From assembly GCA_020284085.1 (NCBI GenBank), contig JACEVL010000130.1:4401076-4465075 (forward strand): 64,000 bases of DNA. The letters are read 5' to 3'. The stretch comes from Aporrectodea caliginosa. Lineage: Eukaryota; Annelida; Clitellata; Crassiclitellata; Lumbricidae. Under the pieces are notes generated by a model, which searched no databases, was not told the origin of the DNA, and saw only the letters and a list, made by a program, of their open reading frames with translations. Numbering within the stretch: the first letter of the stretch is position 1; the number at the start of each line of letters is the position of its first letter. Positions 52,740-62,595 of this stretch are shown piece by piece. The translations under genes were made by a program, and so were the position numbers.

Positions 52740-53507
52740 TGGGTTAGTTGGTTAGTTATTTCAGCGCGAATACCATTAGTGGTTGCCTGTTGACGGCGTC
52801 GTGTCATAATAATGATGACTGGCGTCGCCCTCATCCTTCATCGAGGATTGGGACTGGCACGATCAGAGTGCTCGCTGTTGCAGATTTGACCATTGTTTTA
52901 GTTTTCAATGCTGACTATACAGTTAGTTACAAGTTATTCTTAGGTATCACCTTGAATAACGTCATCGAGACCCGGCGAGATTACCATCTGCCACATTTGA
53001 TTCAAAGGCCGGGTTTAAGACTTTTTGTGACAGGGACCCTTTCTTTTTCTAGGCATATATCGCGGACCCAAATATTTAGGAAGCAAAATTATTTACTTAA
53101 AATTTAAGCAAAATAGGAGGCAATCTATTTCCACAACACAAACAAATGAGACACTGCGGTCTATCAAAATTTAACACACATTATGTTTTGACAGTCATAA
53201 ATGGTGTCTTTGGAACAGTATACATTCATTTTCACTGCACTGTATATGTTTTAAATTGTCGTCAACGGTCTTTGATGTCATATGACGACGTTAAACCTTG
53301 GAGTAAATTAATACATTGTTTATTTATTTATTGATTTGAAAACTGCGTTTAAATAGAACACCGGTATCCAGCTTTAACGCAACTCTGCAGGTAGACATCT
53401 TTAAAAAGTGTCGTGTAATTTTATACTACCTAGCAATTTGAAAAAGTTCTCTGATGTAAGTAAGCGGTGAGAATTATCCAGTTAAACACTGGTTACGATC
53501 CGTTAAG
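52740..53507. repeat. Short-repeat units with element A and hairpin D
   Basis: 52740-53035 matches 29410-29700 (GTTAGTTATTTCAGCGCG, element A at 52787-52880, GATTTGACCATTGTTTTAG, GTCATCGAGACCCGGCGAGA). 53185-53300 is hairpin D (TTGTCGTCAACGGTC, GATGTCATATGACGACG) preceded by AATGGTGTCTTTGGAACAG and a TATAC. Confidence 0.5.
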
Positions 53508-53543
53508 ACACCTTTTAATAGGTATGAACCGACGCTATATATA
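53508..53543 (+). promoter_or_regulatory. PSE/TATA-like module (class I)
   Basis: ACACCTTTTAATAGG at 53508, GCTATATATATG with TATA at 53536, spacing 28 bp; upstream AGTTAAACACTGG. Confidence 0.45.
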
Positions 53544-53955
53544 TGACATTTCTTTAATAGTTAACGAGTCTTTTCGTCGTGGGTTTGATATTTTGAGCTG
53601 TTGTTATCAGCTGTTTTCAAAAGTTTAATTGATTAAAACTTAACTAAGACACAGCAAAGATTGCTTGATAACTCTCTCCATATTCGACCGTCTGTCCGTC
53701 CGTCTGTCTGCCTGTCTGTCTGTGTGTCTATATCACTGTCTCTCTCTCTCTCTCTATGTCTGACTGCCGGCCTGTGTGCATGTTTCTATGTATGTATGTC
53801 TGTGTGTCGGTGTCTGTCCATTCTAAACTAAGGGAACCAATGTGTAAAATCATCATCAAAAATAATCAGTATCATCGTCATCACCACCACCAGAACCACC
53901 ACCGCAACCTCAACCACCACAACCACCACCACCACAACCATAATTATCATCATCG

Positions 53956-53986
<31 letters not shown>

Positions 53987-54086
53987 ACACATACAAGCGA
54001 TTCCAGTCGAAATGCAGGCAAGTAACCATGGAAACACGAACACTGCATCTTAGTGAACACTGAATAACTCTATAAAACAGTGCAAT
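53544..54086. repeat. Simple-sequence region
   Basis: 53695-53760 is a CCGTCTGTC/CTCTCT run, and 53860-53990 is CAC/CAT/CGT trinucleotide-rich. Frames here are compositional artefacts. The rest is unremarkable. Confidence 0.8.
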
Positions 54087-54299
54087 TGTTGTACTTCGGC
54101 TTAACGACACTTTTTCATATCGAAGATGATTAGTGTCGGAGGCAGAAAGCAACCTCGTACTCCACGTTTATATTGCGACCGAGCCACCCGCAGTAAAGAT
54201 CCGAGAAATTAATCTCTGATAAACCGACCGACCGGGAATCAAACCCGGGCCGCCGGCGTGGAGAGCGGGCACCAACCCACTCGGCCACTCAGGATCTCT
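54087..54299 (-). mobile_element. Composite SINE-L with element A-type 3' end and target-site duplication
   Basis: On the minus strand from 54299: AGATCCTGAGTGGCCGAGTG head, B box GGGTTTGATTCCC, body to CGTGGAGTACGAGG, then TGCTTTCTGCCTCCGACACT, AATCATCTTCGATATGA and AAAAGTGTCGTTAAGCC, which is the element A 3' stem-loop (TCAT/ATGA arms). An exact 12-bp repeat AAACAGTGCAAT bounds the unit (54075-54086 and 54300-54311), so head and hairpin moved together. Confidence 0.9.
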
Positions 54300-54311
54300 A
54301 AACAGTGCAAT

Positions 54312-54529
54312 GCATCACCCTAAGTAATTATAACGTAACATAAATTTATTAAAAGGGTGTATTAGATAGACCTAATGGCTAAATGGCAAGATAAAAGTAC
54401 ATGTAATTTACAGGGTTAAAATAGTGGCAATGGTATATAAACTGCGTTCATTCTTAAATCTTGAAGGGGCGCTATATAAATATCTGAAATGAATTAATGA
54501 ATTCTATTAAGCTAGATAAATTTGAGCTG
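54312..54529. other. No gene
   Basis: Contains a LINE-type 3' end GGGGCGCTATATAAATATC near 54466-54486 with an AATGAATTAATGAATT tail; the coding part before it is not legible. Confidence 0.4.
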
Positions 54530-54602
54530 TAATATGCCAAAAATAATCTTGTCGCAGGCAACGGCCTATGTCATCATAAGCTGCCATTAAACTGAGGATC
54601 CG
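54530..54602 (+). repeat. Element B copy without promoter
   Basis: GAGCTGTAATATGCC, AAAAATAATCTTGTCG, GGCAACGGCCTATG, CATAAGCTGCCATTAAACTG, AGGATCC. Full length; no TATA or ACACCT lies upstream, so it is probably a retroposed copy. Confidence 0.6.
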
Positions 54603-55914
54603 ATCTGATTAACCTAGACACCCGTTTTATTGACTTAAGCAATGTTATAATTACTAAAGCCGACGCTTTACTTTCGCTTAGTTTTCTATTGTTGCCAGTG
54701 CAAATGTGACTCATCGAGATCCACTATTGAGTCAGATCCGGTGACAGATCGAAGAATCCATTCATAATCATCAGGCGACCATTTTTCCGCGACTGGTTTT
54801 AATTTGGCTGCTGACGTCACCTTCGTGGCGCCTACAGCGGTCGACAGATGGCCTGAGATTAATTTCGCTGACGGCCGCTAGAGCGCCGATTGGGTCGTTT
54901 GGTGGTAGAGATGGAGCGGTTTCGAACCAGCGCCGCAGTTTCGTCGGTCGATCTCTTTCACCCGATGAACAAAACAGGCAACGGCCTTTGTTGCCATAAG
55001 ATGTTTAGCACTGGAAACTTCTAATGCGTCGTTTACGCCACCACTACATCCTCTGGTAGTGTCTGTCCCAAGTTTGGATGATGGAGGGCGACTCTAGTCA
55101 TCTTTGTTATGATAAAATGTCGTTAGACAAGAACTAACCGAACCAATAAACCAAGTTTCCAGTTGACAAATGTTCAGAGTATATGTTTTAAATTTGATGT
55201 CATTTGACGACGTTAAACTTTGTTCTAAATAAATAGGTAACGATATTAAATTCAATCAGGTACAGTAATATTATCTAATAATAATGTAAAAATTAACAGT
55301 TCTACCCAACTACTCAATTACTGCTCGTAGTGCCAGTCCAAAGCCTGAAAAAGGAGGAAGACGAAGCCAAAATATGTCATTTGACAAGGGGAACTAATAC
55401 CAACTGCTCTGACAGTAAAAGAATTATAAAAAATTTAATGCAAACAAAATAGTAATAATTATAATTTTGCAGCTGCCGACGCTTCAAATATCCTGACCCC
55501 ATAACGTTTTAGAAATTATGTTCGAGAGTCGCTTGATGAACCTACTCCTGATACACAGAAGACGAGATGAGAATGGATTTCATAAAGTCAGGTCCAAAAC
55601 GTACAAGATTTAACTTCGAACAGCAAATCCAGACACTGTAAGTATACCATCAGTCACTGGGGACCGGATGCGTTGAATTGAAGGCTGCGTTTGACTCACT
55701 GGATAGGAAGGTGCTATGGCGTCTTATCCGGTGTTGACCCAGCCCAGCCATGATTGCTCATGTCATGTGTGCCTAGAGCCCTAGAATACCAACATCTTGA
55801 GCTGTGAACGAGTCTATGGCCAGAGTGGTTTAGAGTTGTCATTGGATTAAGAAATAAGAAAGGGTGATCTGACCTTTGTGCGATCCCAATGGAGGAAAAC
55901 TCGTGGAGCCCTCA
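54603..55914. other. No gene; element A and hairpin pieces
   Basis: Element A at 55040-55135 (TGTCTGTCCCAAGTTTGG, TCAT/ATGA stem) and 55310-55380. Hairpin D remains at 55190-55225. 54900-54935 has an inverted B-box-like GGTTCGAAACC, possibly a SINE relic. 55640-55860 matches 59130-59350 (ATACCATCAGTCACTGGGGA, TTGACTCACTGGATAGG, ATGGCGTCTTATCCGG), an unidentified repeat. Confidence 0.45.
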
Positions 55915-56180
55915 TTTAATTGTGACATGATGGGCGCCCCTATCGACAGGGGAAGTCTCTACCGATCTAGATTGTGACACGATATACAGTTGGTAAGAGA
56001 GCTCGCCTTGTAACACGAGGAGCACGTTTAAGAGTCTTCTTCCCTGAGACGAGTGAGACGGTTACTGTGTAAGGATCTTGATCGAGTACTTCGCTAATAA
56101 TTGCTCAGCATCATCGATTAATGCTTCGTCATTAGAATATGGGTCTTAATAATTGCGTAATAATGATGATGGTGATGACG
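55915..56180 (+). mobile_element. SINE-D, diverged copy
   Basis: GACACGATATACAGTTGGT then AAGAGAGCTCGCC resembles a tRNA A-box region; the B box is degenerate. Body GATCTTGATCGAGTACTTCG, TTGCTCAGCATCATCGATTA; 3' end CTTAATAATTGCGTAATAAT with a GATGAT tail. Aligns with 59340-59560. Confidence 0.65.
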
Positions 56181-56237
56181 ATTTATGATATAATGCATTT
56201 CACCGACACATTTATCAGAAATATTAACTCTGTTTAG

Positions 56238-56271
56238 ACACCTTTTAATTCTGACTTTCGGAAGCTATAAG
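56238..56271 (+). promoter_or_regulatory. PSE/TATA-like module (class I)
   Basis: ACACCTTTTAATTCTGAC at 56238, GCTATAAG with TATA at 56266, spacing 28 bp. An element A copy follows 80 bp downstream. Confidence 0.42.
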
Positions 56272-56344
56272 TATCGCTTTATTTGCATTTTATAAGTACT
56301 ACCTTGATCAAGTTTTCTCGTTTTCTCTGCTTTGTATAGATAGC

Positions 56345-56450
56345 ATAATTCCATTACTGCCCGACCTGTGGTATTGCCAACTCAAAGCCTCGATAAAACA
56401 GGAGGGTTCCTCTAATCATCTTCGTTTCGACACATTTTCGTTAATCAGCA
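56345..56450 (+). repeat. Element A copy
   Basis: ATTCCATTACTGCCCGACC, ATTGCCAACTCAAAGCCTC, CAGGAGGGTTCC, CATTTTCGTTAATCAGC. Confidence 0.6.
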
Positions 56451-57460
56451 ACTAACCAATCCACTTTATTATTATTTTTGGCATACATACATAATCCAAT
56501 ATTTAACGACATCCTATAGCTACAAAGGCTGTTGACGTCTTTAAAGTTGTTGATGTATTTCCGTTCATTTTCTTGTAATGTTCTCACAAATGTTCTTTCT
56601 CCTTTCTCGTCTTTGATTCCGTTTCTGATAAGATGCTGACGTATTTAAAGTTTCTGACGATTTAAGTTCATTTTCCTATAATTTCTATCAACAGCTTTCT
56701 TTTTCTTTTCTTGGCTTTGATTCCGTTTCTGATAAGATGTAGACGTATTTAAAGTTTCTGACGGATTAAGATCATTTCCGTATAATGTTAATAACTGTTT
56801 TCTCCTCAATCTTATTAACAATATTAACAATATTTGATAGATACATATTATTTGATTTGATACATATTAAAGTATTGTATCTCCGTTATGTTTGGCCCAT
56901 TGGCTCTTTTTATTGTAATTCTTTTTTAACATCTTTTTTTTTTTTTCCTTTTTCTCCTTTTGTTTCTTTTTTTGGTGGCTATTTCAGCTCTTTTTGGCTA
57001 TATCAGCTCTTTTTTGGCTATATCAGCTCTTTTTTTGGCTATTTTAGCTCTTTTCAAATATGTTTACAAAGTTATTAACAGTACTTCTTTAAGTTTTCTA
57101 AAATAACATGTAATGCTATTTGCAAACAGAAATTCAGCACAGATGTGTAATATATATACATGTATTATATACACATTTTATTTTAACATACATCTATTTA
57201 CAAGAATGCATGTTAACAATTATTTACATGACAGAATACTTAATTAAACATTTCATTAAACATTTTCCTATGAAACAATGTAATATCATTAGAAAATGCA
57301 ATGAAATAATGAAATGACCATTAATCACACATATTTTGTGTTTATTGGTATTTTAATCATAAGGAATGTGTTCAACTATATGTTTGTAATAGATTTGATC
57401 TGATACTAATATTTATGACAATAATTATAGTATTTTTCCTTTATTAATGATTTTAACAAA
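56451..57460. other. No gene; AT-rich with a T-rich tandem repeat
   Basis: 56640-56770 holds a roughly 100-bp direct repeat (GACGTATTTAAAGTTTCTGA twice, TTTGATTCCGTTTCTGATA twice). 56975-57060 has four units of GGCTAT(A/T)TCAGCTCTTTTT. The remainder to 57460 is AT-rich and unrecognised. Confidence 0.6.
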
Positions 57461-57689
57461 AATTTTTGGCATATTACAGCTCTCACTTATAGCGCGAAAT
57501 AATACTTAAAAGAGGTGTGTAATTATCTTCAACAGTTCACACTATTTGTATAGTCAAATAACACAAAGGACATCTTTTTCTGCTCATAGGCCTACTTATG
57601 GCGCGAATATCTCACTTGAAAGGGTGTGCAATTAGTTTGAACAGTTCTCATCGTTCGTTTTGGCATAATACTGAGATAAATAATTTATT
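57461..57689 (-). promoter_or_regulatory. Two class II modules, the first abutting element B
   Basis: Minus strand: ACACCTCTTTTAAGTATT at 57518, GCTATAAG with TATA at 57491 (27 bp), then GAGAGCTGTAATATGCC from 57484, an element B start only 9 bp past the TATA. The second: ACACCCTTTCAAGTG at 57627, CCATAAG near 57600 (about 28 bp). Confidence 0.35.
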
Positions 57690-58374
57690 TAACTCACCTT
57701 CTGCCGATACTATGAGAGCGCCAGTCCGTCCGAAGCCTGGATAAAGAAGGAAGGAAGAAGAAAGCGTCCATGGTATCCATAAGATGTCGTTTAAACAGAA
57801 AACAACTACTGTAGTCTGGCAATGCCAGTCCGAATCCTGGATAAAGGAGGAGGGCGACGAGAATCATCTTTGTTATGAGAGCTTCGTTAAACAGCAACCA
57901 ATCAACTGTGCTCCTGTTTTATACCCGGGTGGCATGGGTTCAAGGTTCTTTAAGGAAAATTCAAGATATCATCAGAGCACTGAAGGAAAAATTCCAGCAA
58001 TAGACAAATTATCGTCAAAGTCCTTTGATGTAATGAACACTTTATTACGCAGAACAATAACTAAACGATACAAAAATGAGAAAATGAAAAGCAACATCTA
58101 GCATTAATCATAGTCCAGAAAGCATCAATTATAGACCACAAAAGCTCAGCTCTGTGTACACAAGTCATCAAACTTATTATAAAATTGTATCATGGGCCGA
58201 CGTTTAAACCTTTGAACTAGAACTGTTATCAATCGCAACTTGCTTCAGAGAAAGCCGAGCTTTTAAACTGAACGTGAGAACTTCAATTATTTATTTAGTT
58301 GACGTGAACGGCCCTGCCAGTCGTAGGATGTCGCTAGACTCACAATACTGCGAATAATGTTACCATCTACTTAG
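57690..58374. repeat. Repeat R4, copy 2, with two element A copies
   Basis: Element A at 57690-57790 and 57805-57895; the second has TCAT/ATGA arms (57864-57867, 57875-57878). Aligns with 49545-50060. Frames such as 57784-58101 have no recognisable domain. Confidence 0.6.
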
Positions 58375-58409
58375 ACACCTTTAAAGGGCTTTTAAACAAC
58401 GTTATATAA
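58375..58409 (+). promoter_or_regulatory. PSE/TATA-like module (class I)
   Basis: ACACCTTTAAAGGGC at 58375, TTATATAAAC with TATA at 58403, spacing 28 bp. Confidence 0.45.
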
Positions 58410-58972
58410 ACAACATTTTCGCCAATTCCTTACTAGAGATTTGCCTCGGCTAATAATTATACGAACTAAGGTTGACGTTAACGGCCTTGACAGCCGCAAG
58501 ATATTGTTATCGATGTTTCTGTTATATTGTGGAAAAATATCATGCGGCTCCCAGGGTCCTCACACCGACCGCTTCGAAGCAAAGTATTCGGTATCTATAC
58601 GCGATTGGATATAATTCCAACGATAATAGATTCTATCATTTCTAACATCGGCCTAATATATTACAAGACGGGAAAGATCTGAATTATGCCAAAATTATGT
58701 CTGCCTGTGTCAATGACTTTTGTTGCCATATGATGTTAAAATTTGGAACAAACCGATCATTAAATTGGTCTATGAGAAAGGTTGAGTTTAACGGTCATGG
58801 CAGCACCAGATGTCGTTAAACACTTGAAACTACAGCTACAATCGTCGGTTTTAATATACTGAGCAATTCGAAAAACTCTGTAATGTCAGTTACTGTAGTG
58901 AGAACATTGAATTATCGAGTTAAAAACAATGAGTAGTACAGTCTACTGTAAATTATGACTCGATTTTCGCAG
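58410..58972. other. No gene; hairpin units
   Basis: Parallels 50320-50480 and 41165-41517 (CAGCCGCAAGATATTG, GACCGCTTCGAAGC, TTGGATATAATTCCAACG, GGTCATGGCAGCACCAGATG). Confidence 0.45.
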
Positions 58973-59008
58973 ACACCTTTAAATAGGATTACGCCGGTGC
59001 TATATATT
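58973..59008 (+). promoter_or_regulatory. PSE/TATA-like module (class I)
   Basis: ACACCTTTAAATAGG at 58973, GCTATATATTCG with TATA at 59001, spacing 28 bp. Confidence 0.45.
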
Positions 59009-59129
59009 CGGCATTTTCACTCGATCGCTCATTCGTCAGCGAGGTTATCCATCACAGAAATAACTGTTGAAGATTAGGTCAAATCAATGAAATTACTCAA
59101 ATCTGTCTACGCTCAAATTCTGGGTTGAT

Positions 59130-59560
59130 TTGAACAGCAATTCCGTACACGGGAGGTATACCGTCAGTCACTGGAGACCGCATACGTTGACCGAAGGCTG
59201 CATTTGACTCACTGGATAGGGAGGTGCTATGGCGTCTTATCCGGAATTGAGCCAACACAGCCAAGATTACTGATCTCAAGTGTGCCTAGTATCCCATCAT
59301 ATTGAATTAGGTACGAACTCAGGGCGAAACCTCAGAGTGGTTTAGAATTTACAGTGGCATGATGGGCGATGGTATCGGGAGGGAAGGTCGTCACCGATTT
59401 AGATTGTGACACGGATGTAATGCGGGTTCGAACCTCCTTCCCTCAGACGATTGCTATATATACGGACCTTGAGGAAGTTCTTCACTTATATTTGTTCAGT
59501 TCCATCGATTAATGCTTTTTCGTTGGATTGCGCTGCTTAATAAATGCGTAATAATGATTA
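59130..59560 (+). mobile_element. Unidentified repeat followed by SINE-D
   Basis: 59130-59339 matches 55640-55860. 59340-59560 is SINE-D: CATGATGGGCGATGG region, B-box-like GGGTTCGAACCTCC (59422-59435), ACCTTGAGGAAGTTCTTCAC, CCATCGATTAATGC, and 3' end CTGCTTAATAAATGCGTAAT running into the GGT microsatellite. Confidence 0.7.
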
Positions 59561-60099
59561 TGGTGGTGGTGATGGTGGTGGTGTTGGTGGTGGTTGGTGG
59601 TGGTGGTGGTGGTGGTGGTGGTGTTGGTGGTGTGTGGTGGTGGTGGTGGTGGTGGTGGTGTTGGTGTTGGTGGTGGTGGTGGTGGTGGTGGTGGTGGTGT
59701 TGGTGGTGGTGGTGGTGTTGGTGGTGGTGGTGGTGGTGGTGGTGGTGGTGGTGGTGGTGGTGGTGGTGGTGGTGGTGGTGGTGTGGTGGTGGTGGTGGTG
59801 GTGGTGTTGGTGGTGGTGGTGGTGGTGGTGCTGGTGGTGGTGGTGGTGGTGTGGGTGTTGGTGGTGGTGGTGGTGGTGGTGTTGGTGTTGGTGTTGGTGT
59901 TGGTGGTGGTGGTGGTGGTGGTGGTGGTGGTGGTGGTGGTGGTGGTGGTGGTGGTGGTGGTGGTGGTGGTGGTGGTGGTGGTGGTGGTGGTGGTGGTGGT
60001 GGTGGTGGTGGTGGTGGTGGTGGTGGTGGTGGTGGTGGTGAGGTGGTGGCGGTGGTTGGTGGTGGTGGTGGTGGTGGTGGTGGTGGTGGTGGTGGTCAC
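59561..60099 (+). repeat. (GGT)n microsatellite, about 540 bp
   Basis: Almost pure GGT with GTT variants. Poly-Val, poly-Trp, poly-Gly and poly-Thr frames on both strands are artefacts. G-rich strand could form quadruplex-like structures. It starts at the 3' end of a SINE-D. Confidence 0.98.
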
Positions 60100-60785
60100 A
60101 AAGACCCAGAAATCTGAGAATGAGGTTTTACATACAGTCGCAATATGTGTCTGTGCTTCTCCTGGTGTTAAAGGTAAGAGAGTGTACACCTTTTGAAGCG
60201 GTAACAACATACCTGTTTTTATAATTAGTTTTGAAGTGGCCTACTTCAAAACTAACCATGAAAAGAGGTCGACGTTATCGGCTCTGCCAGCCGTAAGATG
60301 TCGTTAAACTCATGGCTTCAATAAAAGTGCTTTGATTGATTGATAATATTGCGAATGATGATACGAACTGCTAAAACACCTTTCGTTATCTTTCAATCAA
60401 CGCTATATAAAAGACATTTTCGACAAATCGTTGATCGTTACAGAATTAATGTTTCATTATGTTAATACTAGATGTTTGCCCGTCCTAAGACGGTTAAAAA
60501 CAATTTGAAAATGTCAAGAGATAAGTCTTTTCGTGATATGATCGACATGAGTCTTCTCCCTGCCTGCTTGCCTGCCTGCCTCCTCTCCCTCCCTACATCC
60601 TCTATCCTCCCTCCCTCCCGTGTACTTCTCTGCCGTCCGTCCCAGCCGTCCGTACCTCATTCCCTCCATTCAACGTCCGTCCCTCCCCCACGCCTTTCGC
60701 GGCGATCGTGCGTGTCCCTCCGTTCCTCCCTCCGTCCGTCCCTCCGTCCCTCTCTCTCTATCTCTCCCTCCTTCTCCCTCCCTCC
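60100..60785. other. No gene; one module and a polypyrimidine tract
   Basis: 60250-60320 is a hairpin unit (GACGTTATCGGCTCTGCC, GTAAGATGTCGTTAAACTC). Module: ACACCTTTCGTTATC at 60376, GCTATATAAAAG with TATA at 60404, spacing 28 bp. 60560-60785 is C/T-rich (CCTGCC, CCTCCCTCC, CCGTCCGTCC runs) ending exactly where the LINE fragment starts. Confidence 0.6.
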
Positions 60786-61140
60786 ATCTTGAAGTCTTGC
60801 ATTGGCTTCCTATTGCTGCGCGCATCAGTAGACGTATAATAAGATCCTCTTTCTGGTCTCCAAATCCCAGCTAAGCAGCGCCCAGAAATACCTCTCACAC
60901 TATAATTATGCGAAAGCTGTTATTTCCATTGTCATCTCGCTCCAGGTTTTCTGGTGATTGACTTGACCTTGTTCTTCCTATGGGTAGGACTGCATTGGCC
61001 CAACAGCAGAAGTTTTCTGTGGTGGGTCCCTCCATTGGAATGGCCTTCCCCCGCACTCAATATAACTAATGACCTAGAGTGGAGTGATACCAGTCTAAAG
61101 GAGTGCAGTCGACGAGAACGTGTCGGCCTTCATAACTAAA
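60786..61140 (+). pseudogene. LINE C-terminal fragment (same family as 26905)
   Basis: LEVLHWLPIAARI then, frameshifted, RRIIRSSFWSPNPS, and text matching 27310-27640 (TACCTCTCACACTATAAT, GGTAGGACTGCATTGGCCC, AATGACCTAGAGTGGAGTG). Confidence 0.8.
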
Positions 61141-61258
61141 AGTGAGAACGTTTCTAATTGATTTAGTTCATGCATAAGGTAACGTTGACGTGAACGGTCA
61201 TGCCAGCCGTAAGATGTCGTTAAACGCACAATACTGCCAATGTTGTTGCGATCTGCTT
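61141..61258 (+). repeat. Hairpin unit preceding a split module
   Basis: Nearly identical to 27655-27785 (AATTGATTTAGTTCATGC, GTGAACGGTCATGCCAGCC, AAGATGTCGTTAAACGCAC). It continues, after an insertion, into the module at 61417. Confidence 0.65.
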
Positions 61259-61403
61259 CTCTTTAAGTTCTCTGCCCTTCGGCAGGTTCCAACCTCCAAT
61301 GACGCCACTCCTCTCCGTGCCGCGCCCCCTCCCCAACTCGCCCCATCCGTCGGCCATCCACCCCAGCACCATCCGTCCCGGTCCTCCCCTCCCCGGTGTC
61401 TAA
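61259..61403. mobile_element. 145-bp C-rich insertion with 11-bp target-site duplication
   Basis: GCGATCTGCTT occurs at 61248-61258 and 61404-61414, bracketing sequence absent from the parallel unit at 27775-27790. The insert is C-rich (CGCGCCCCCTCCCCAAC, CCACCCCAGCACCATCCG) and otherwise unlike anything in the window. No tail or inverted ends, so its class is unknown. Confidence 0.7.
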
Positions 61404-61416
61404 GCGATCTGCTTAG

Positions 61417-61451
61417 ACACCTCTAAATAGCTTGCAACCGACGTTATATAT
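61417..61451 (+). promoter_or_regulatory. PSE/TATA-like module (class I)
   Basis: ACACCTCTAAATAGCTTGC at 61417, TTATATATTTG with TATA at 61445, spacing 28 bp. Confidence 0.45.
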
Positions 61452-61484
61452 TTGACATTCTCGATTAAGCGTTACTAGAGAAGT

Positions 61485-61660
61485 GAGTTGCAGTAGTCCA
61501 AACGGGAGCAGATAAGTGCATGGACTATGGTGGTAAATAGAGAAGAAGAGACCGATCGTCTGATGGCTCTGAGACGCCTCAGCTGAAATAAACAGGAACG
61601 GGTTAGGTTCAATATGTGCGTGGGGAGCTGTCGTTTTCAATGAATGCCTATGCATGTATT
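61485..61660 (-). pseudogene. LINE fragment, inverted (same family as 26905)
   Basis: Minus strand HILNLTRSCLFQLRRLRAIR, RSVSSSLFTTIVHALICS, RLDYCNSLL, colinear with 27080-27220. Together with 60786-61140 it looks like a twin-priming or rearranged insertion. Confidence 0.8.
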
Positions 61661-62167
61661 TTAATTATGATCTCTTGTTCATTGAATGAAAAAAAAAGTT
61701 TGAAAATTAAAAATTAAAATATAAATTTCATATAATAATTTCAGGTTTTGTAAATTTCTTAATTACAGGTTTTGTAAACTTTAAACCAATGCTGTTATAT
61801 TATTGAATAGCTGGATTGGAAATCTCGTGTACATTATTGCTGTTTATCAGGAATCTTTTCATTTTACATTAAAAAATTTGTGTGATAATTGCTGCAAAAC
61901 AGTGTATAATTTTCCTGAAAGACCATCTTACAATATGTTATCTTATGCAAGTAACATTTACATTAGTATCTGAAATATAATATTATGCTGCTAAACGATG
62001 ATTATTAGTGACATTGTAAAGTACTGTTTAGATTCCTTTAACTCTATCAATTTTGTTTCAACTGTATTGTACATAATTTTGAATTGTCGTCAACGGCCTT
62101 TGATGTCATACGATGACGTTAAACCATGGATTTAAAAAAAGCGTTACTAACGATCGATCTTCCTCAT
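61661..62167. other. No gene; AT-rich, hairpin D
   Basis: 61735-61785 has a TTTCAGGTTTTGTAAA near-repeat. 62030-62130 is a hairpin D unit (TTGTCGTCAACGGCC, GATGTCATACGATGACG, TTAAACCATGG). Confidence 0.45.
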
Positions 62168-62589
62168 CAGTGTGACCACTCCTTGGGATTTTTCCCAAGA
62201 TCTTGGGAATTTGGGGGTCCGGCTTGGGATCTTGGGATTTTACATAGCAATCTTGGGATATTTTCTAAAGTCTACAGACTAGTTTTTACCGTACTTTTCA
62301 ACAGTGGCAGTGAATCAGATTAGAAAAAACCTCGTTCAGTGTGTCTGTCTGAAAGACGTTTATTATTATTGTTACTTTTAAACATTGTAATTTGTTAATT
62401 CGATGTTATTCTCTGGTTTTTTCATAGCCAGTTATTTTTGTCAATAATTTGATTGCTTAAACGCATTTCATATTTCATCATAACTTTTTCATTTTCAGTA
62501 ACTTGGGATTTTTTGGTACACTTTTGGCCAATCTTGGGATTTTTCTGGCAAGAGCTTGGGATTTCAGAAAATGGAGAGTGGTCGCACTG
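62168..62589. mobile_element. hAT-type MITE (hAT-4)
   Basis: 422 bp. Ends CAGTGTGACCACTCC and, reversed, CAGTGCGACCACTCTCC; exact 8-bp target duplication TTCCTCAT at 62160-62167 and 62590-62597. CTTGGGAT recurs at least eight times near the two ends, likely transposase-binding repeats. No coding capacity. Confidence 0.92.
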
Positions 62590-62595
62590 TTCCTC

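Noticed and set aside
57461..57518. Class II module plus element B as another promoter-gene pair
   Set aside because: Element B begins only 9 bp past the TATA, too close for a TATA-directed start at its first base; it may be a fusion or a rearranged copy.
59509..60210. Long poly-Thr/Pro, poly-Val, poly-Trp and poly-Gly frames
   Set aside because: They are translations of a GGT microsatellite, open in all frames on one or both strands; no protein signature.
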